Positions 1 to 13,016 of a stretch of 64,000 nucleotides of DNA are shown here, in pieces. Numbering within the stretch: position 1 is the stretch's first letter; the number at the start of each line of letters is the position of its first letter. Made by a program: the position numbers and the translations under genes. The notes beneath the pieces are model-generated. The model searched no databases. It was given only the letters and a program-made list of their open reading frames with translations, and was not told where the DNA came from. The stretch is from Tetradesmus obliquus (taxonomy: Eukaryota; Chlorophyta; Chlorophyceae; Sphaeropleales; Scenedesmaceae), in NCBI GenBank assembly GCA_030272155.1, contig CP126194.1, positions 5,385,501 to 5,449,500 on the forward strand, written 5' to 3'.

Positions 1-3000
1 AAGCCCACGCCGCTGGTGCTCAACGTGAAGGGCGAGGGCTATGCCCTGCAGCCGTCGCTGCTGCTGGAGCTGCCGGACGACAGCAGCCTGGAGATGTCAC
101 CATCAGGCACAAACAACCTGGACTATGGCCAGGTGCGCTGCTTCTTGGGCTGTTGCTGTGGCTGCGCACATCTGCAGCATGCTCTGCCATACTGGCCTGG
201 GCTTCAAATAACACCAGCTGCGACATTTGATGTGGATATATGCAGAACACACACTACTGCTCAGCTGATGACTGAGCGCATGTTGAGTATCTGGTGTGTG
301 TGCTGCTGTGCTGCAGGTGGTGATCAATGACCGCGTGGTGAAGAGCTTGGCGTTGATCAACTCTGGGCGCGTCAACTTTGACTTTGTGTGGGAGCTGGGC
401 AGCAATGCCGGCCTGTCTGTCAAGCCCCAGGCCGGCAGCGTGCCCAAGGGCGAGCGGCGTGTGGTGGAGATCAGCTACGCACCAACAACGCAGGAGCACC
501 TTGCTGGCTACCCAATCAGCTGCCAGGTGGGATGCAAGCCCTGCAGCTTTTGGTGTGCAAGTATGCACTGCCACAGATCACCGGCCACTGTAGTTGAGCT
601 GTTGTTCATCTGTCACAGCACCGCAGCAAACCAATGACTTCGTGATGCACATGCTGTGTCCCTCCCTGCACGCGTGTGATCTGCAGATCATCAATGGGCC
701 CAAGTACCAGCTGGTGCTGAGGGGCTCCGGCTACAAGCCCAAGCTGCACTTCAGCTTCCTCAGCCACAACTTTGGGCCATGCCATGTCTGGCAGCAGGGC
801 ATGACGCCCTCGAGTGTCAGCCTAATGGTGCAGAACCAGGACAAGCAAGCGGTTGGCATCGATGTGCTGTTTGACAGCAACGACAACTGGCAGGTAGGCT
901 TGGGATGTTTCAACAACTGTAAGAGTCAGCTGACAAGTCATAAGCAACACGATAGACACAGTACCTCACTTAGTATAGTATCAGACACAAGGTTGAGCAG
1001 GCCTCAATTGCTGCAGCAGCACAGGTGTGAGTGTTACTTGCTTTTTCATAGTTTCGTACAATCCCGTACTACTGCTGCGCCATGCTGCTGCCCGCAGGTT
1101 ATGAGCACATCATGCATGCTTGCGCCCGGGCAAAGCACAGAGGTCCCCGTCACATTCAAGCCCACAGCAGCACAGGAATATGCCGCAGTGATGCCCCTCA
1201 GGGTGAATGGGCTCTACAACATCAACATCATGTTGGCAGGTGAGCTGGCATTGCAAGGCATGCACAGCTGTTTGAATTCAGAACTGTGTGCTAAGGCCCT
1301 GTACCAGGTGCTGCTTGTACAGCCACTCACTGGCAGTGATGCCTCTTCTCGAACTGATTTTATGCCTGCCGCAACACTGTCTGCAGGCGAGGGTGTGCCG
1401 CTGCGTGTCGAGCTTGCCAAACCTGAGCAGCTGCAGCGCGGGGTGTCCTTTGGAGCCGTCCCTTGCGGTTCAAGCTGCAGCAGGACGCTGGCGCTGGCCA
1501 ATCGCGGCAAGGCGGCTGCCTTTGTCAGCTTTGAGCCCAGCATGGAGCTGTTTGAGCGGCTACAGGTGGAGGTGATGCCTGCAGGCGGCATGCTGCTCAA
1601 GCCGCATGAGGTGGCAGAAGTGACGCTGTGGTACAGGTGGGTTTGCCGTGGCGGCTGCAGGGTGCTGAGCCTTGCCTTGGCATACTTGACAGGCTGATTC
1701 ATTTGGATCCGGACTTCCTTCTGTTGATCTTGAGCAAAGCACGACAGCAGTACGCTGACCAGTATGTGCAAGAGCTAGCCAGCCCGGCACACATTGCCCA
1801 AATGCCACCTGGTTGTTTGCCTAACGCAGGCCCAAGCAGCGCATGCTGGCGTTCAAGGAGCCTTTGCACGCCCTAGTGGCTGGCGTGCCTCAGGTGCTGG
1901 CCACACTGACGGGTGCCAGCACAGGCATGGCGCTGCTGCTGGCAAGTGACAGCATACCCTTCGGCACGGTGGTGCTGGGTAGCAGGACCACCAAGCGGCT
2001 GCAGCTGAGCAACCATGGGGACCTTGGCTGCCGCTTCGCCTGGGATGTGCGGCCCCTGGGCCAGCAGTTCAGCATCAGCCCTGCAGGTGTGTGCGTGGCA
2101 GTTGGCTGTCGTGATGGACTTGGCCATGGCCGTTGAGCATGGGCTATCACAGCGTGTGTGACGCTTGCCAGGGTGGGCTAGAAGACCTGCAAGTTGCCAG
2201 GCGCTGCTTAGGTGCTCAATAGTGTGCTATTATACGCCATCTTGGTCAAATTTCTGGCCGCTGCTGACGTGGTGATTGTCTGCAGACGGCTTCCTGGCTC
2301 CTGGGCAGGATGTGAAGCTGGAGGTGGCGTTCCACCCAACAGCAGTCAACGCAGACATACGCGTGGAGCGCGTTCACTGCAGACTGCTCAACTCCGCACC
2401 AGCAGGCAGCGGCGGCAGCGCAGCAGAGCTTGCTGGCGCTGCAGCTGCCAGCAGCGACCTGCTGCTGACTCTGACTGGGGTGTGTGTGCAGAGCGAGGCA
2501 GCCGGGGAGCTCAGCTTCAAGTGCAACGTGCGCACCAGCACCAGCAAGAGCATCACGCTGTCCAACAGCAGCAGCTCCAACTGGCAGCTGCGGCCAGCCA
2601 TACAGAATGAGTTCTGGTCTGGCCCAGAATTCCTGCAGGTGAGAAGCAAGCCTGCTTGCTGTGTGCTTCCTCGCTGACTGCATCCAGACCCATGCCTGCA
2701 CAACTGGCATGTGATGTGGTCCGCATGAGTTGGTGTCAGCAACTTACTTTGGCGCTTTGCTGGTGTTTTGCTGCTGTGTGCTGTGCAGGTGCCTGCCGGC
2801 GGGTCTGCTGAGTACACACTAGTGTATAAGCCGCTGACCATGACGCCGGCTGAGGGGCAGTCGCACGAAGGCAGTGTGTTCTTCCCCATCCCTGATGGCA
2901 GCGGCCTGCTGTACAAGCTGTATGGCCAGGTGAGGCTGCGGGCTGTGAGCCGCTTCAACATCAACACAGTTGCAGCCCAGCGCGCGCCAAAGATGTACAT

Positions 3001-5009
3001 GCAGGGTGGGGCAACCGCGTAACACTGTGCATGGTCTGTTCTCTTCTCATACGTTTGTGATGTCATGCTCCTCTCTGTTGTCGGCTGCAGTCGGACCAGC
3101 CCACTCCGGAAGCAGTAGTGGAGCTCTCCCTCCCCGCCAAGACGCAGCACAGCCAGACGCTGCGCGTCAGCAACTGGCTGCACAAGCCACAGCGCTTCAA
3201 GTAAGTGCCACAACCTGTACCTTGCGGCTTACAGTTTGCAGGCAAAGTGGTGCGCGGTTCCGTTTGTCGTGCTGGCTCAGTCTGCTCAACGTGTTGTGGC
3301 ATTCAGCTGCATGTGGCTGCAGTCTGACGCCCGAGCTGTGTGCTGCTGTCCCTGCAGGGTCATCAAGGAGCTGCTGGTGGGAGAAGCCAGCACACGGCTG
3401 GAGGGGCCCACCGCCATTGATGTGCCAGCGCTGACTGACAGGGACTACAAGCTCAGCGTGTACAGCTACACCACGGTAAGCAGAGTCTAACTGCATATTG
3501 TTCTCCAACTGTGCTGCCTTTCCTGCAACCCCCAACTCTGCACGGCAACTCCCAGCCTATCCATGACTTCTCTTGGCCTGTTGTCTGCACAACAATTGCA
3601 GGGTTTGACACATGCGCGCATCACATTCAAGAACAGAGCCACTGGAGAGTACACCTTCTACGAGCTGAAGCTCACCAGCAGTGCACCCGCGCCCATGGGC
3701 CAGCTGGTGATGGAGTGCCCCTGCTTCAGCAAGACAAGCACCACCATCAGTATCACCAACCCACTGGCAACGCAGGTCCCGCTCAAGTTCAGCTGCACCA
3801 GCAAGCAGGTATGCTTTGCTCACAGGTGCCGGGCAGCTCTTGCTTGTCCTCAGCTGGTTTTGACTGGAGCACATCAGCGTCTGCTGCTGCTGCTGCTTTG
3901 CATACGGCTTGCCGTCATGCCCTGGCTGGTCTCGTCTGATGCAGTAGGCACATGCCTGACACCAAGTCGTGTTTCTCGTACAACCTGCCCATGCAGGTGA
4001 GCCTGTCGCAGGAGCCGCCTGTGCTAGCAGCAGGCAGCACCACGCAGCTGGAGGTGCGCTTCAGGCCGCTGCTGGTGGGCGCCAGCGAGGCAGAACTGCG
4101 CCTGGACAGCCCCGAGCTGGGGCTGTATGAGTGGCGGCTGAGGCTGACAGGCGCACCCACCAACCCGGGACGGAGCCTGGCCTTTAGCGTGCCGCTGGGC
4201 ACACGGGATACGCAGGTGGGTGGGCAGCTGCAGCGAGCAGCTAGCGGGTGTCGCTCTGTGCATCATCGGCAGTGCGCCTGACCCACGTTGTATACGCCTG
4301 GAAGACAGGACAACCGCCGCGCGTGACTGCTATGCCACAGCGGCAACAGTAGCACTTGCTGTATTGGATTATGTGGATGGTGAGCACTACCTGTGTACCT
4401 TGTGTGCAGGTGTTCCGCTTCACGCACTGGCTGCCTGAAAAGACGGACTACAAGTGCAGCTTCAAGAGCAGCGGCAGCACCACATCAGGTGGCAACCTGC
4501 TCAGCAGCAGCGGATTTGACGTGCCTGTCACTGTCACGGCGCCAGCTGCAGGCCCAACTGGCGTGGAGGTGGAGTGCGTGGTTGGCTTTGAGCCATGTGC
4601 AGTGGGAGAGGTCTTCAGGGATGTGCTGCTGCTGAGCTCCGCTGCAGCTGGGCCGTATGAGGTGCCGCTTGTAGGGCAGTGTGTGCCGCCCAAGCCGCAA
4701 GGCCCAGTGGACGTGAGCAAGGGCTCTGCTGCTGTGCCCTTCCGAAACGTGTTTGCCAGCGAGGCTGAGTTCTTCTACAGCGTGGACAACCCTGCCTTTG
4801 TGGTTGCCAAGCCCAGTGAGAAGCTGCAGCCGAAGAAGCCCGTGACTATCACAGTCAACTACAAGCCAGATGCAGTAGCAAAGGCAGCAGCAACAGCAGG
4901 TAGCAGCGGCAGCGATGCTGCGTCTGCTGGGCTGAGCAGGACTGGCAAGTTGACAGTGACGTGTCCCAAGCAGACTAGCACACAATGGGTGTTCTACTTG
5001 CAGGCGTGA
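1..5009 (+). CDS. HYDIN: HYDIN, C-terminal part (gene starts upstream of the window)
   Basis: Hydrocephalus-inducing protein of the ciliary central-pair apparatus, built of repeated ASH/MSP-type immunoglobulin-like domains. I read 13 exons, all with GT-AG borders and closing phases: 1-132, 317-526, 687-893, 1098-1239, 1387-1636, 1830-2086, 2286-2638, 2789-2929, 3091-3200, 3358-3475, 3602-3808, 3997-4215, 4410-5009. They give 981 residues. Segments that match my memory of HYDIN include VLNVKGEGYA, HFSFLSHNFGPCHV, NHGDLGCRFAWDV, PDGSGLLYKLYGQ, NWLHKPQRFK, SPELGLYEWRL, PKPQGPVDV, IPFRNVF-like VPFRNVF and DNPAFVVAKP, and the protein ends shortly after TGKLTVTCPK as HYDIN does. The exon at 1830-2086 carries the conserved block with FGTVVLGSRTTKRL. 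The N-terminal majority lies outside the window. A TGTAA signal sits at 5,263-5,267. Nothing suggests decay. Confidence 0.93.
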
Positions 5010-5475
5010 TGCTGGGTTGCTGGTAGATATCGCTCTCTGGTATTCTGCACTATAAGCTATTAGTACTGGATGTAGGCTAGGCGCCTGCCATCAGGCGGCT
5101 TGCATGGGCAGTACGCACAGCCTGATTGTACTGGCGTGTGTTGATCCACACATGTGTACACTGGTGTGCGTCACTGCGGCCCCTTTTTTTAACAGGGTTG
5201 CTCATACCTTGTGGACAGAGTGACTGCAGAATTGTCTTCTGAGCTGGAGGCACATGCTGAAATGTAACTTGCAAGACCTACAGACCTGTACTTGACTTTC
5301 TAACAACCGGCACGGTCAATGAGCAGCCAACTGATAGTCTAGCGTAATGCTACCGATTCATGATGGCGTAGGAAAAGTTTCAGGATAAGCTGTCAAGTTC
5401 AAATACGGACGTGCTGCTCACACACATCAACACGCAGCCTGTGCTGTACAGACACGTCTATGATCGCAAGGACAC
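5010..5475. other. Intergenic: HYDIN 3' UTR and upstream region of the next gene
   Basis: No coding exon seen. TGTAA at 5,263-5,267, about 255 bp after the HYDIN stop, is the likely poly(A) signal. The remaining ~200 bp must hold the promoter and 5' UTR of the DDB1-like gene; I see no recognisable core element. Confidence 0.6.
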
Positions 5476-8400
5476 ATGAGTTCATCGCTGCTGTATCGAT
5501 CGCTGCAGCCTCCAACGTCCGTGAACTGCGCTCAGCATGTGCCAGGCTTTGGCGGGCGTGGCCAGGTGCTGCTGCTTCATGACACCCATCTGTCAGCATG
5601 CGGGGTGCACAGCTATGGCCTGGAGCAAGGCCAACCCTGGAAGGCCCCAGCAAGCATCCTACAGATGGTCCACCTGCCCAGCAATCACCTGCTGCTGCTG
5701 GCTGAAGGAGGGCATTGCTCTCTGCATACACTGCCATCAGAGCCAGGTGGTGCACCCGCGCTGCTGCAGCACGCTGTGCTAGGAGCCACATGCGTGGACG
5801 ATGCACTGCAGAATCTGCAGCCCTTTGGCTGCATCATCACCAGCAACGTGCTGTCAGCTGCTGTTGGAGCCAGCAGTGCGTCGCTGGTTGCAGCTGCGTG
5901 CCAGGCTGGTGCTGTGCACCTGATCAGAGCAGTGCCGCCGCTTGGCGCTGGCAGCATGCAGCTGCAGGTGAAGGCAGTCCCCTGCAGGCAGGCGCTGCTG
6001 AGCTGCACGCTCCCAGGTGGGCCATACTAGCATCAGCATCAGCAGCATGCTCTCTCAGTTGGTCCCCTGCAGTGGTGCTGCTGGCTGCCAACTGCTGTAC
6101 CAACTACACGATGTTCCCAGCAGCGCTGTGCTCAGTGGGACCCCACTACTGTTTAATGGATCCTGCAAAGCTGCTGCAGCCTATCCACGGGCACATGTGC
6201 AAAGCAGCGTAGTTGGATACCATTTAGCAACACTGGTTGCTGCCGTGACTGCAGAGGCGTCGTCCAGCCCGCTGGCGTGTGTGCGCATGCACAGCAGGGT
6301 GCTGGCGCTGGCGTGGCTGCCGCCAGCAGAGCAGAAGGCTGGACCTGCGGGGCAACGCGCTGCTGGCAGTGCTGCACGAGTTCTCACGTGAGGCTGCTGG
6401 CAGCGTCGTGCACTCGGGGTTCTTGCTGCTGCAGCTGCGCCTTCACCGCGCCTGCTGCTCTTTTGTCATTTATCATGTGATTTGCATTACGCCACTGCTC
6501 ACCCTCTCGCTATGCCTCAGTCTGTACACCTTCAACGATCATGATGTTTTGATGCCTGCGTGTGTACTGCAGCCAACAGCCAGCCGCCCGTGCTGCATGT
6601 GGACTGCCTGGCCCTGGACTGGCAGGCAGGCACAGCCAGCCCTGGGCCCTGGTCACTCAGGTGGGTGGGCGGCAGCGGCTGGCGCAGCAGGCAGGGATGT
6701 ATAACAGCCAGCAGCGCTTTGGATTCTAGCGCACCAGCAGCTGACAAGAATGTTACATTGGTTCAGTTGATCGTAGGTGGTTGAGCAGCGCTGCCAGTCA
6801 TGAGGTCACTGCGTCATAGGTTTCATGTGCAGCAGTGGCCATGCTGGCAGCAAGCTGTGCTGTACTCATGCGTTGTGCTGCTGCTGCCGCCGTCCCGCAG
6901 GAACGTGCACCCCAGCAGCAGGCTGCTGCAGGCCTTCCCAGGCTGTGGAGGGCTGCCGCAGGGCACCCTGCTCATCAGCAGCCAGGGAGTGCTGCTGTGC
7001 AGCTGCGCGCCAGCAGCAGCAGCAGCATCAGATGCTGCAGGCAGCAGCGCAGCAGCAGCAGCAGCCACCCCCGGCAGCCTGGCAGTGCGCAAGCTGCAGC
7101 TGCTGCAGTGGCAGCTGGCAGGGGTGCCTCTCAGCTGTGTGGCCCTGCCAGGCAGCAGCAGCTACGTCGTGGGTGATGACAGAGCAGGTGGGGCAGCGCA
7201 GCAGGTGCTGCTGTGCCCCCTTGATGGGCCAGCAGGGGTTGGTGCATGTACGGAAGTGTGTGTGCTTCAGTTGTTTTCCTGGGCCGCTGCAGTGTCAACT
7301 GCTGTAGCAGTTGGAGCACATAAATTTAAGCTGCTCGCTGAGAGGCACTTGCCGCTATGCCATTCACCAGCTGCTTCTTGTACTGGGATTTATGCGGCGT
7401 TTCATGTGTCTGTGCTGCCTCGCAGGGCTGTATCTGCTGCGCCTGCCTGACACCAGCGGTGCTGTAGCTACCTGGCAGCCAATCACAGCCACCTGTGCAC
7501 TGGCCATACCGGATGTGCTGTGCTATGCTCCCTTTGACAGCAGCAGCAGCAGAAGTTCGCCAGTGACAGAGGCAGAGGAGCAGGAAGGCCTGCAGCTAGC
7601 TGGGCTGTTGTTTGTTGGCAGCAAGAGCAGCAGCAGCCAAGTGCTGGGCTGGCCATGCACTGCCGGCCAGCAGCAGCAGCTGACATGTCCTGTGCTGCAG
7701 TCTGCATTCATGCCCAGCCTGGCTGGGGCCCAGGCAGTGCTGGCGCTGCAGGACGCATCAGGTGAGCAGCAGCAGGCGACAGGGACTATGCACGCGGTGG
7801 CGGACTGCAGAATGCATGTCTGTATGTGCGGGTGTGCCGTCTTGTTTCTTCCTCGCCAGCATGCACGTGGATGAACACTCGTTTGTGTTGGAACTTGTCA
7901 AGCTGCCGGACAGGGAGCGTGTGCTGCAGCATGCACCTCACCTGAGCCGCCGCCTCACCTGTGCGTGTGTGTGCTGCAGCATGCACCTCACCTGTGCGTG
8001 TGTGTGCTGCAGGCGGCCTGCCTGAGCAGCAGCTGCTGGTGGCGTGCGGCGCTGCGCCGCGGGGCAAGCTGGCGGTGCTGCGCAGCGGTGCCGGGCTGAC
8101 CCCCTTCATGCTGGACGGGCCCACACTGCCAGTACGGCTTGAGCAGGGGCTTGTCACCATGCCTGCTGATGAGCTGCATGACCTTGGCAATGCAATGATT
8201 GGGTGTGATCAGACAGACCTACGCAAGCTGGCCAGGGGTGTTGCTGCCTGCACGAGGATACCTGTTATGTGTTACAGCTAGAGTTTCACTGAACTTCATA
8301 GGCCGGCACTGCAGATGGATGAGCTGTTATGCAGGAGACGCTGACGCTCTCTGCTTATGCTTGTGGCTGTGTTGCATGCAGGGTGATGCTGTGCTGTTCC

Positions 8401-11400
8401 CCATTGCTGAGCAGCCAGCGTGCGACCACAGCCAGCCTGGAGCCCAACAGCAGCAGCAGCAGCAGCACAGCCTGCTGGGCTTCTCCTTCCCCTCTGCTGG
8501 CGTGAGCGAGGTGCTGTCCCTGGCTGGGCCTACCTTCAGGCAGCTGGGGCTGCCGGGGCTGCAGCAGGGTGCGGCCTCACTGCTGATGGCTGGGGCACCC
8601 GGGGGCTGGCTGCTGCAGGTGGGGCAACTGCTGCGACACATGGGCTGCTGCTGCTGCTGCTACGCTCACGTGGATGGCACGTTTCCAACCTGCCAAGAGC
8701 TGGTGGTTTGCTGCATTCAGTTCTGCTAGACATCAGGTTTTGAAGAGCACGACAACCAGACCCGCTGTCCTGCAACACAGACGCAAGTGCAGCATGCAGT
8801 CGTGCCAGCCAACTTCAAGTCCTGCATAGCAACAGCCACGTGGCTCGTGTGAGTCTGCTGACGCCGCTGCATGCTGTACGTGTATGCAGGTCACTGCTGC
8901 TGGCGTGTGGGTGCTGGGCAGGCAGCCTGACAGGCAGCTGGTGCACAGCTGGAGCCCACCAGGTGCGCCTCTGCTGCTGCTGCTGCTTGCTTGCTTGCTG
9001 GGCAGTGCCTCCAAGCATAGGCTGCTGGCAGTATACATCACCAGCTGCAGTTGGCTTGCATTTGTGGTGCGTCGCCTTTCAGCTACTGTCAGTGACCTTG
9101 TGTCACTGCTGACATGCACCTGTCCGCCGCTGGGCCTGTGCGCTGCTGCAGGTGCCGCCATCAGTCTTGCAGCAGCATGCGGCAGCCATGTTGTGGTGGC
9201 GTGTGGCAGCAGCGTGACCTGCCTCAGCATCAGCTGCTGCTCAGGGCAGCTGCAGCAGGTGGCTGCCTGTGAGCTGCAGCAGCAGGCCTCCGCCCTGGCC
9301 CTGCTGCGCCTGACAGGTGAGGCAGGGGGTTGCGCTGGAGGGCTCAGACAGGCACATGGGCAGGAGCACTGACAGGCCTGCACAGGCTGGGCCAGCACCT
9401 GCTGTGCTGACTGGATAGGCGGCGGCAGTTGATGGCCACAATTATGTGTCAACGTGCATGTGGTTGCACATGCTCTGCAGCGGCGATGGTGCGTTGTGCC
9501 TTCGCTGACTGTGCTGGCTGGCTGCTGTAATCACAATTGGTGCATGTGTGTGTGCTTTGTGCACTGCAGGTGGCCAGCTGGTCGTGGCTGTGGGCCTTTG
9601 GGTGGACAACAGCCTCCTGCTGATGCCATGGCCCAGCAGTAGCCAGCAGCAGCAGCAGCAGTTGTTGGTGGGCTGTGTGGTGCAGCTGCAGGAGGAGCAG
9701 GCTCGCAGCGTGGCGGTGCTGCCTGTGGCGGGTGATGATGTGCTGCTGGTGGGCACCAACAGTGGCAGCCTGCTGATGTGGCAGGTGGAGCAGCAACCAC
9801 AGGAGCAGCAGCAGCAGCACTGTGACCGTTGGCAGCTGAGGCATGGTAGGGTGGTGCACATCAGCAGCACCAGTGTCAGCCTCATGCCGACGCAGCTGCC
9901 AGCAGCAACAGACGGAGCAGATGTGCCGGCGAGCAGCAGCAATGACGGCAGCAGCAGCTGCAGCGGTGATGTTGCGGCTGTGTATGCGCACGCTGGCGCT
10001 GGTGCAATCATCAGGCCAGTGCCTGTGCTGGTTGCGGCTCGGCAGCAGCAGCAGCAGGAGCAGCAGCAGCAAACAGAGAGCAGCAGCCGCAGTAGCAGTA
10101 GCAGCAGTCAGGCCATGCTAGCTGCTACGGACTGCCTGCTGGTCAGCCGCGTGTGTGGCAGTGAGGGCTGCCTGTCCGCCGCGCCTGTGGCCTCAGCCGA
10201 CATGCCACCACACAGCCTGGCTTGGGTGTCAGCCAGCAGCAGGCTGTGCTTCGGTGAGATTGATGCGCTGCACAAGCTGCGCTGGAGGGCACGAGGCCTG
10301 CCAGGCACCCCTCTGGCCATGGCCCTGCACAAGCCAACCAACACGCTGCTGCTGCTCGTGCAAGCAGACAGCGGCAGCAGCAGCAGCGAGGCGGTGCAGC
10401 GTGCTGGCAGGCAGCAGCAGCAGCAGCTGTTGGTGTTGGATGCGCGCAGCTTGGCAGTGCTGCTGGCTCTGGGGCTGTCTGAGGGCCATGCCTACACCTG
10501 CCTGGCAGTGCTGGACCTGCCCTGCACCAGCCCACAGCAGCAGGCGGGCAGTGCAGCAGCAGGTGCAGCAGTTGAAGCAGGCGCAGCATCAGCAGCTGGT
10601 GGAACCACCAGTGGCAGCAGCAGCAGGGTACGGCCGTTTGTGGTGCTTGGCTCGTGCCTGAACATGGCTGTGGGCCCCCAGCAGGCAGCAGGCGATGCAG
10701 CAGTGCCTGAGGAGCTGCAAGTGGGCATGCTGTCATTCTTTGAGCTGCGAGCCAGCATCTCAGGCCCGGCTGCAGCTGCAGCAGGGCAGGGCAGCAGCAC
10801 ACTGCAGCAGATGCGGTACGACCTGCTGCTGCACGGCATGACGCCCCTGCCTGTTACACCCGCGTGCATGTGCACCGTGGTGCCCCAGGTGCTCAGTGAG
10901 CAGGACGGCAATGAACCGGCTGCTGCTGCTGCTGCTGCTGCTGGCAGTGGCACCAACACTGGCAGTGCAGCGCAGCAGCAAGCACCAGCAGCGACAGAGG
11001 CAGCAAGTACAGCTGCAGCAGCAGCGCAGGCGCCTGTGTGTCTCGCCATTGGCAGTGAGGCGGGAGTGAGCCTGCTGCAGGTGCTGGTGGATGATGCAGG
11101 CAGCGCTGAGCGGGTGGCGCAGCAGCAGCAGCTGGCGGCTGCTGCAGAGGTGAGCAGATTGGGCAATTACTGCTGGCAGTACCTCGTGTTTGGCGCGGTT
11201 TTATGGTCGACTCTACCTCTTAAAGGTGCATGTTTCCTGATGCATTGCGCACCGCTTGGGCATGCAGATACACTTGAGCTTTCTAAGCGGTAGCATGGGC
11301 TGGTGAAAAGCTCGTCCAGCGTGTTGGCTATTCTGCAGCTCGACAACTGCTGCTGCACCATGCCCTGCAGGTGGCAGGCATGGACATCGACAGCGCCGCG

Positions 11401-12780
11401 CCTAGCCCCGCAGCAGCAGCTGCACAGCAGCCTCAGCAGCAGCAGGGCCGCGTGCATGTGCGTGAGCTGACCACAGCCAAGGCCTTTGCCGGCGGCCTGG
11501 TCACTGGCCTGGCCTGTAGCGGGCCCTGCCTGGTGGCTACTGAGAGCCTGGGCAGCGTCACGGTGCTGCGGGCGCTGACCACGCCTGGGGGGCGCGTGCA
11601 GCTGCTGCCTGTCGGTGCTGACCGCCACGGGCTCATGGCTGTTGATGTGGCGCTGCCTGTGGCGCCTAATTGTGCAGCAGTTGGCAGAACAGAGGAGGCA
11701 GCAGTGCAGCAAGCTGCAGCAGCAGGGGTGCAGCCGGCGCACGAGTCGCTGCTGGTGGCGACACACCCCACAGGGCTGCTGCTGCTGCAGCGCGACCTGG
11801 CTGCTGAGGCGCAGCACCTGGCGGGTGCGCACCAGGCTGCCGTGGCTGCCTGGGAGGCTGGCGGGGCGGCACGCCAGGCGGTGCTGTTCGGGCAGGCGGC
11901 GGATGCGCAGCTGCTGTGGCTGCAGCAGCAGGAGCAGCTGCAGGCCGTGCAGCCGCTGCTGTGGCTGGGGCAGGGCGAGGCAGCGCCCTGGGCTGCTGCT
12001 GGTGGGCCAGGGGCCCCTGGGGCGGCAGCAGCAGCAAGGCCTGATGGTGGGCCGCACCATGCTGCTGCTGCTGGGGGCGCCAACAGGGCAGGGCTGGCAG
12101 CGGCAGCGGCTGCAGCTGGCGGCCTGGCTGCGCCTGCAGCTGCCAGGCCAGTCACGACTGGGCGTGAGGTGGGGGTCTACAACCCAGGCGCTGACATGGC
12201 GCCCCGGCTGATGTCCTCTGCTGCCTGTGCTCCAGCGCCTGGCATCAGCTTGATGGCTACTGCTCAGCTGGGGTTGCATGTACAGCAGCTTGACAGGGGC
12301 GAGGCTGGCTGCAGGAATGGCAGCAGTAGCGGCGGGGCTGAGCCTGCTGTCGCGTCAAGCCTGCCAGTGTGGTGCTTCTCTGCGAGCGGAGCCGTGTCCG
12401 TTGCGCAGATGCTTCAGCCCCAACAGGCGCGCGCGCTGCTGCAGCTGCAGAAGCGTTTCCTGGAGCAGCAGCATGGTCAGGGCTCCCAAGCCTCCCAGCT
12501 GCTGCAGCTGCAGCTACAGCCTGCAACTGAGCAGCAGCAGGGCCGGGGCAAGGTGTTACGGGCACAGGCAAAGTTGCCAGCTAAAGCGTCGTTCCGCAAC
12601 TTTCAGCGGAGTTTGCCAAGAACGGCTGAGGAGGAGGAAGAGGAGGAGCTGGGGTTCAATTGTGTGGATGGTGATTTGCTGTTTGGTGCGGATGCTGAGG
12701 CAGTTGGTGCAGCACCATCAGTAGCAGTTGAGCAAGATGGCAGGTTGCTGCAGCACACGCTGTGGCAGCTAATGCTGTGA
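5476..12780 (+). CDS. DDB1/CPSF160/SF3B3-family (MMS1-N plus CPSF_A) multi-propeller protein, divergent
   Basis: Order and content of beta-propeller segments follow DDB1. GKLAVLRSGAGLTPFML corresponds to the DDB1 segment GSLRIIRNGIGIHEHA; HVVVACGSSVTCLSI, then LVVAVGLWVDNSLLL, DDVLLVGTNSGSLLMW, SRLCFGEIDALHKLRW (DDB1: TIGTIDEIQKLHI) and LVATESLGSVTVLRAL follow in the same order. Exons with consistent phase: 5476-6016, 6573-6660, 6901-7187, 7426-7761, 8013-about 8200, 8382-8618, 8890-8962, 9152-9316, 9570-11149, 11371-12780. A short exon ending at 6391 (RLDLRGNALLAVLHEF) fits the phase of 6573, but the splicing between 6,017 and 6,391 and the donor near 8,200 are unresolved. Propeller blades are interrupted by poly-Gln, poly-Ser and poly-Ala inserts. 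DDB1 is a CUL4 ligase adaptor, CPSF160 and SF3B3 are RNA-processing subunits; which paralogue this is cannot be told by eye. It may be the plant-specific CPSF-A member rather than true DDB1. TGTAA at 12,905-12,909. Confidence 0.75.
7919..8012 (+). repeat. Short tandem duplication around a 3' splice site
   Basis: The string GTGCTGCAGCATGCACCTCA occurs at about 7,921 and again about 51 bp later, followed by a third GTGTGTGTGCTGCAG ending at 8,012. This places three possible TGCAG acceptors in front of one exon of the DDB1-like gene; the phase of the coding sequence fits the last one (exon from 8,013). Confidence 0.7.
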
Positions 12781-13016
12781 GCTGCTCGCGAGCACGTCTC
12801 AGCAACAAAACCTTTGAACATATATATTTGAGGCGCTGGATTGCTGCCGTAAGTGAAATTGTTTTTCGTGGTCGATGCCTGTTGCCAGAAAACCGCCCGT
12901 CCAATGTAACACCTGTCATCGTCGATGTGATCTGGTTGTGCTATATGCTGCTCGTTCTCAGTACAGCTTGAACAAGAAGCAATATCGTTTCACTTCTGAA
13001 TACTAAATTTGCAGCG

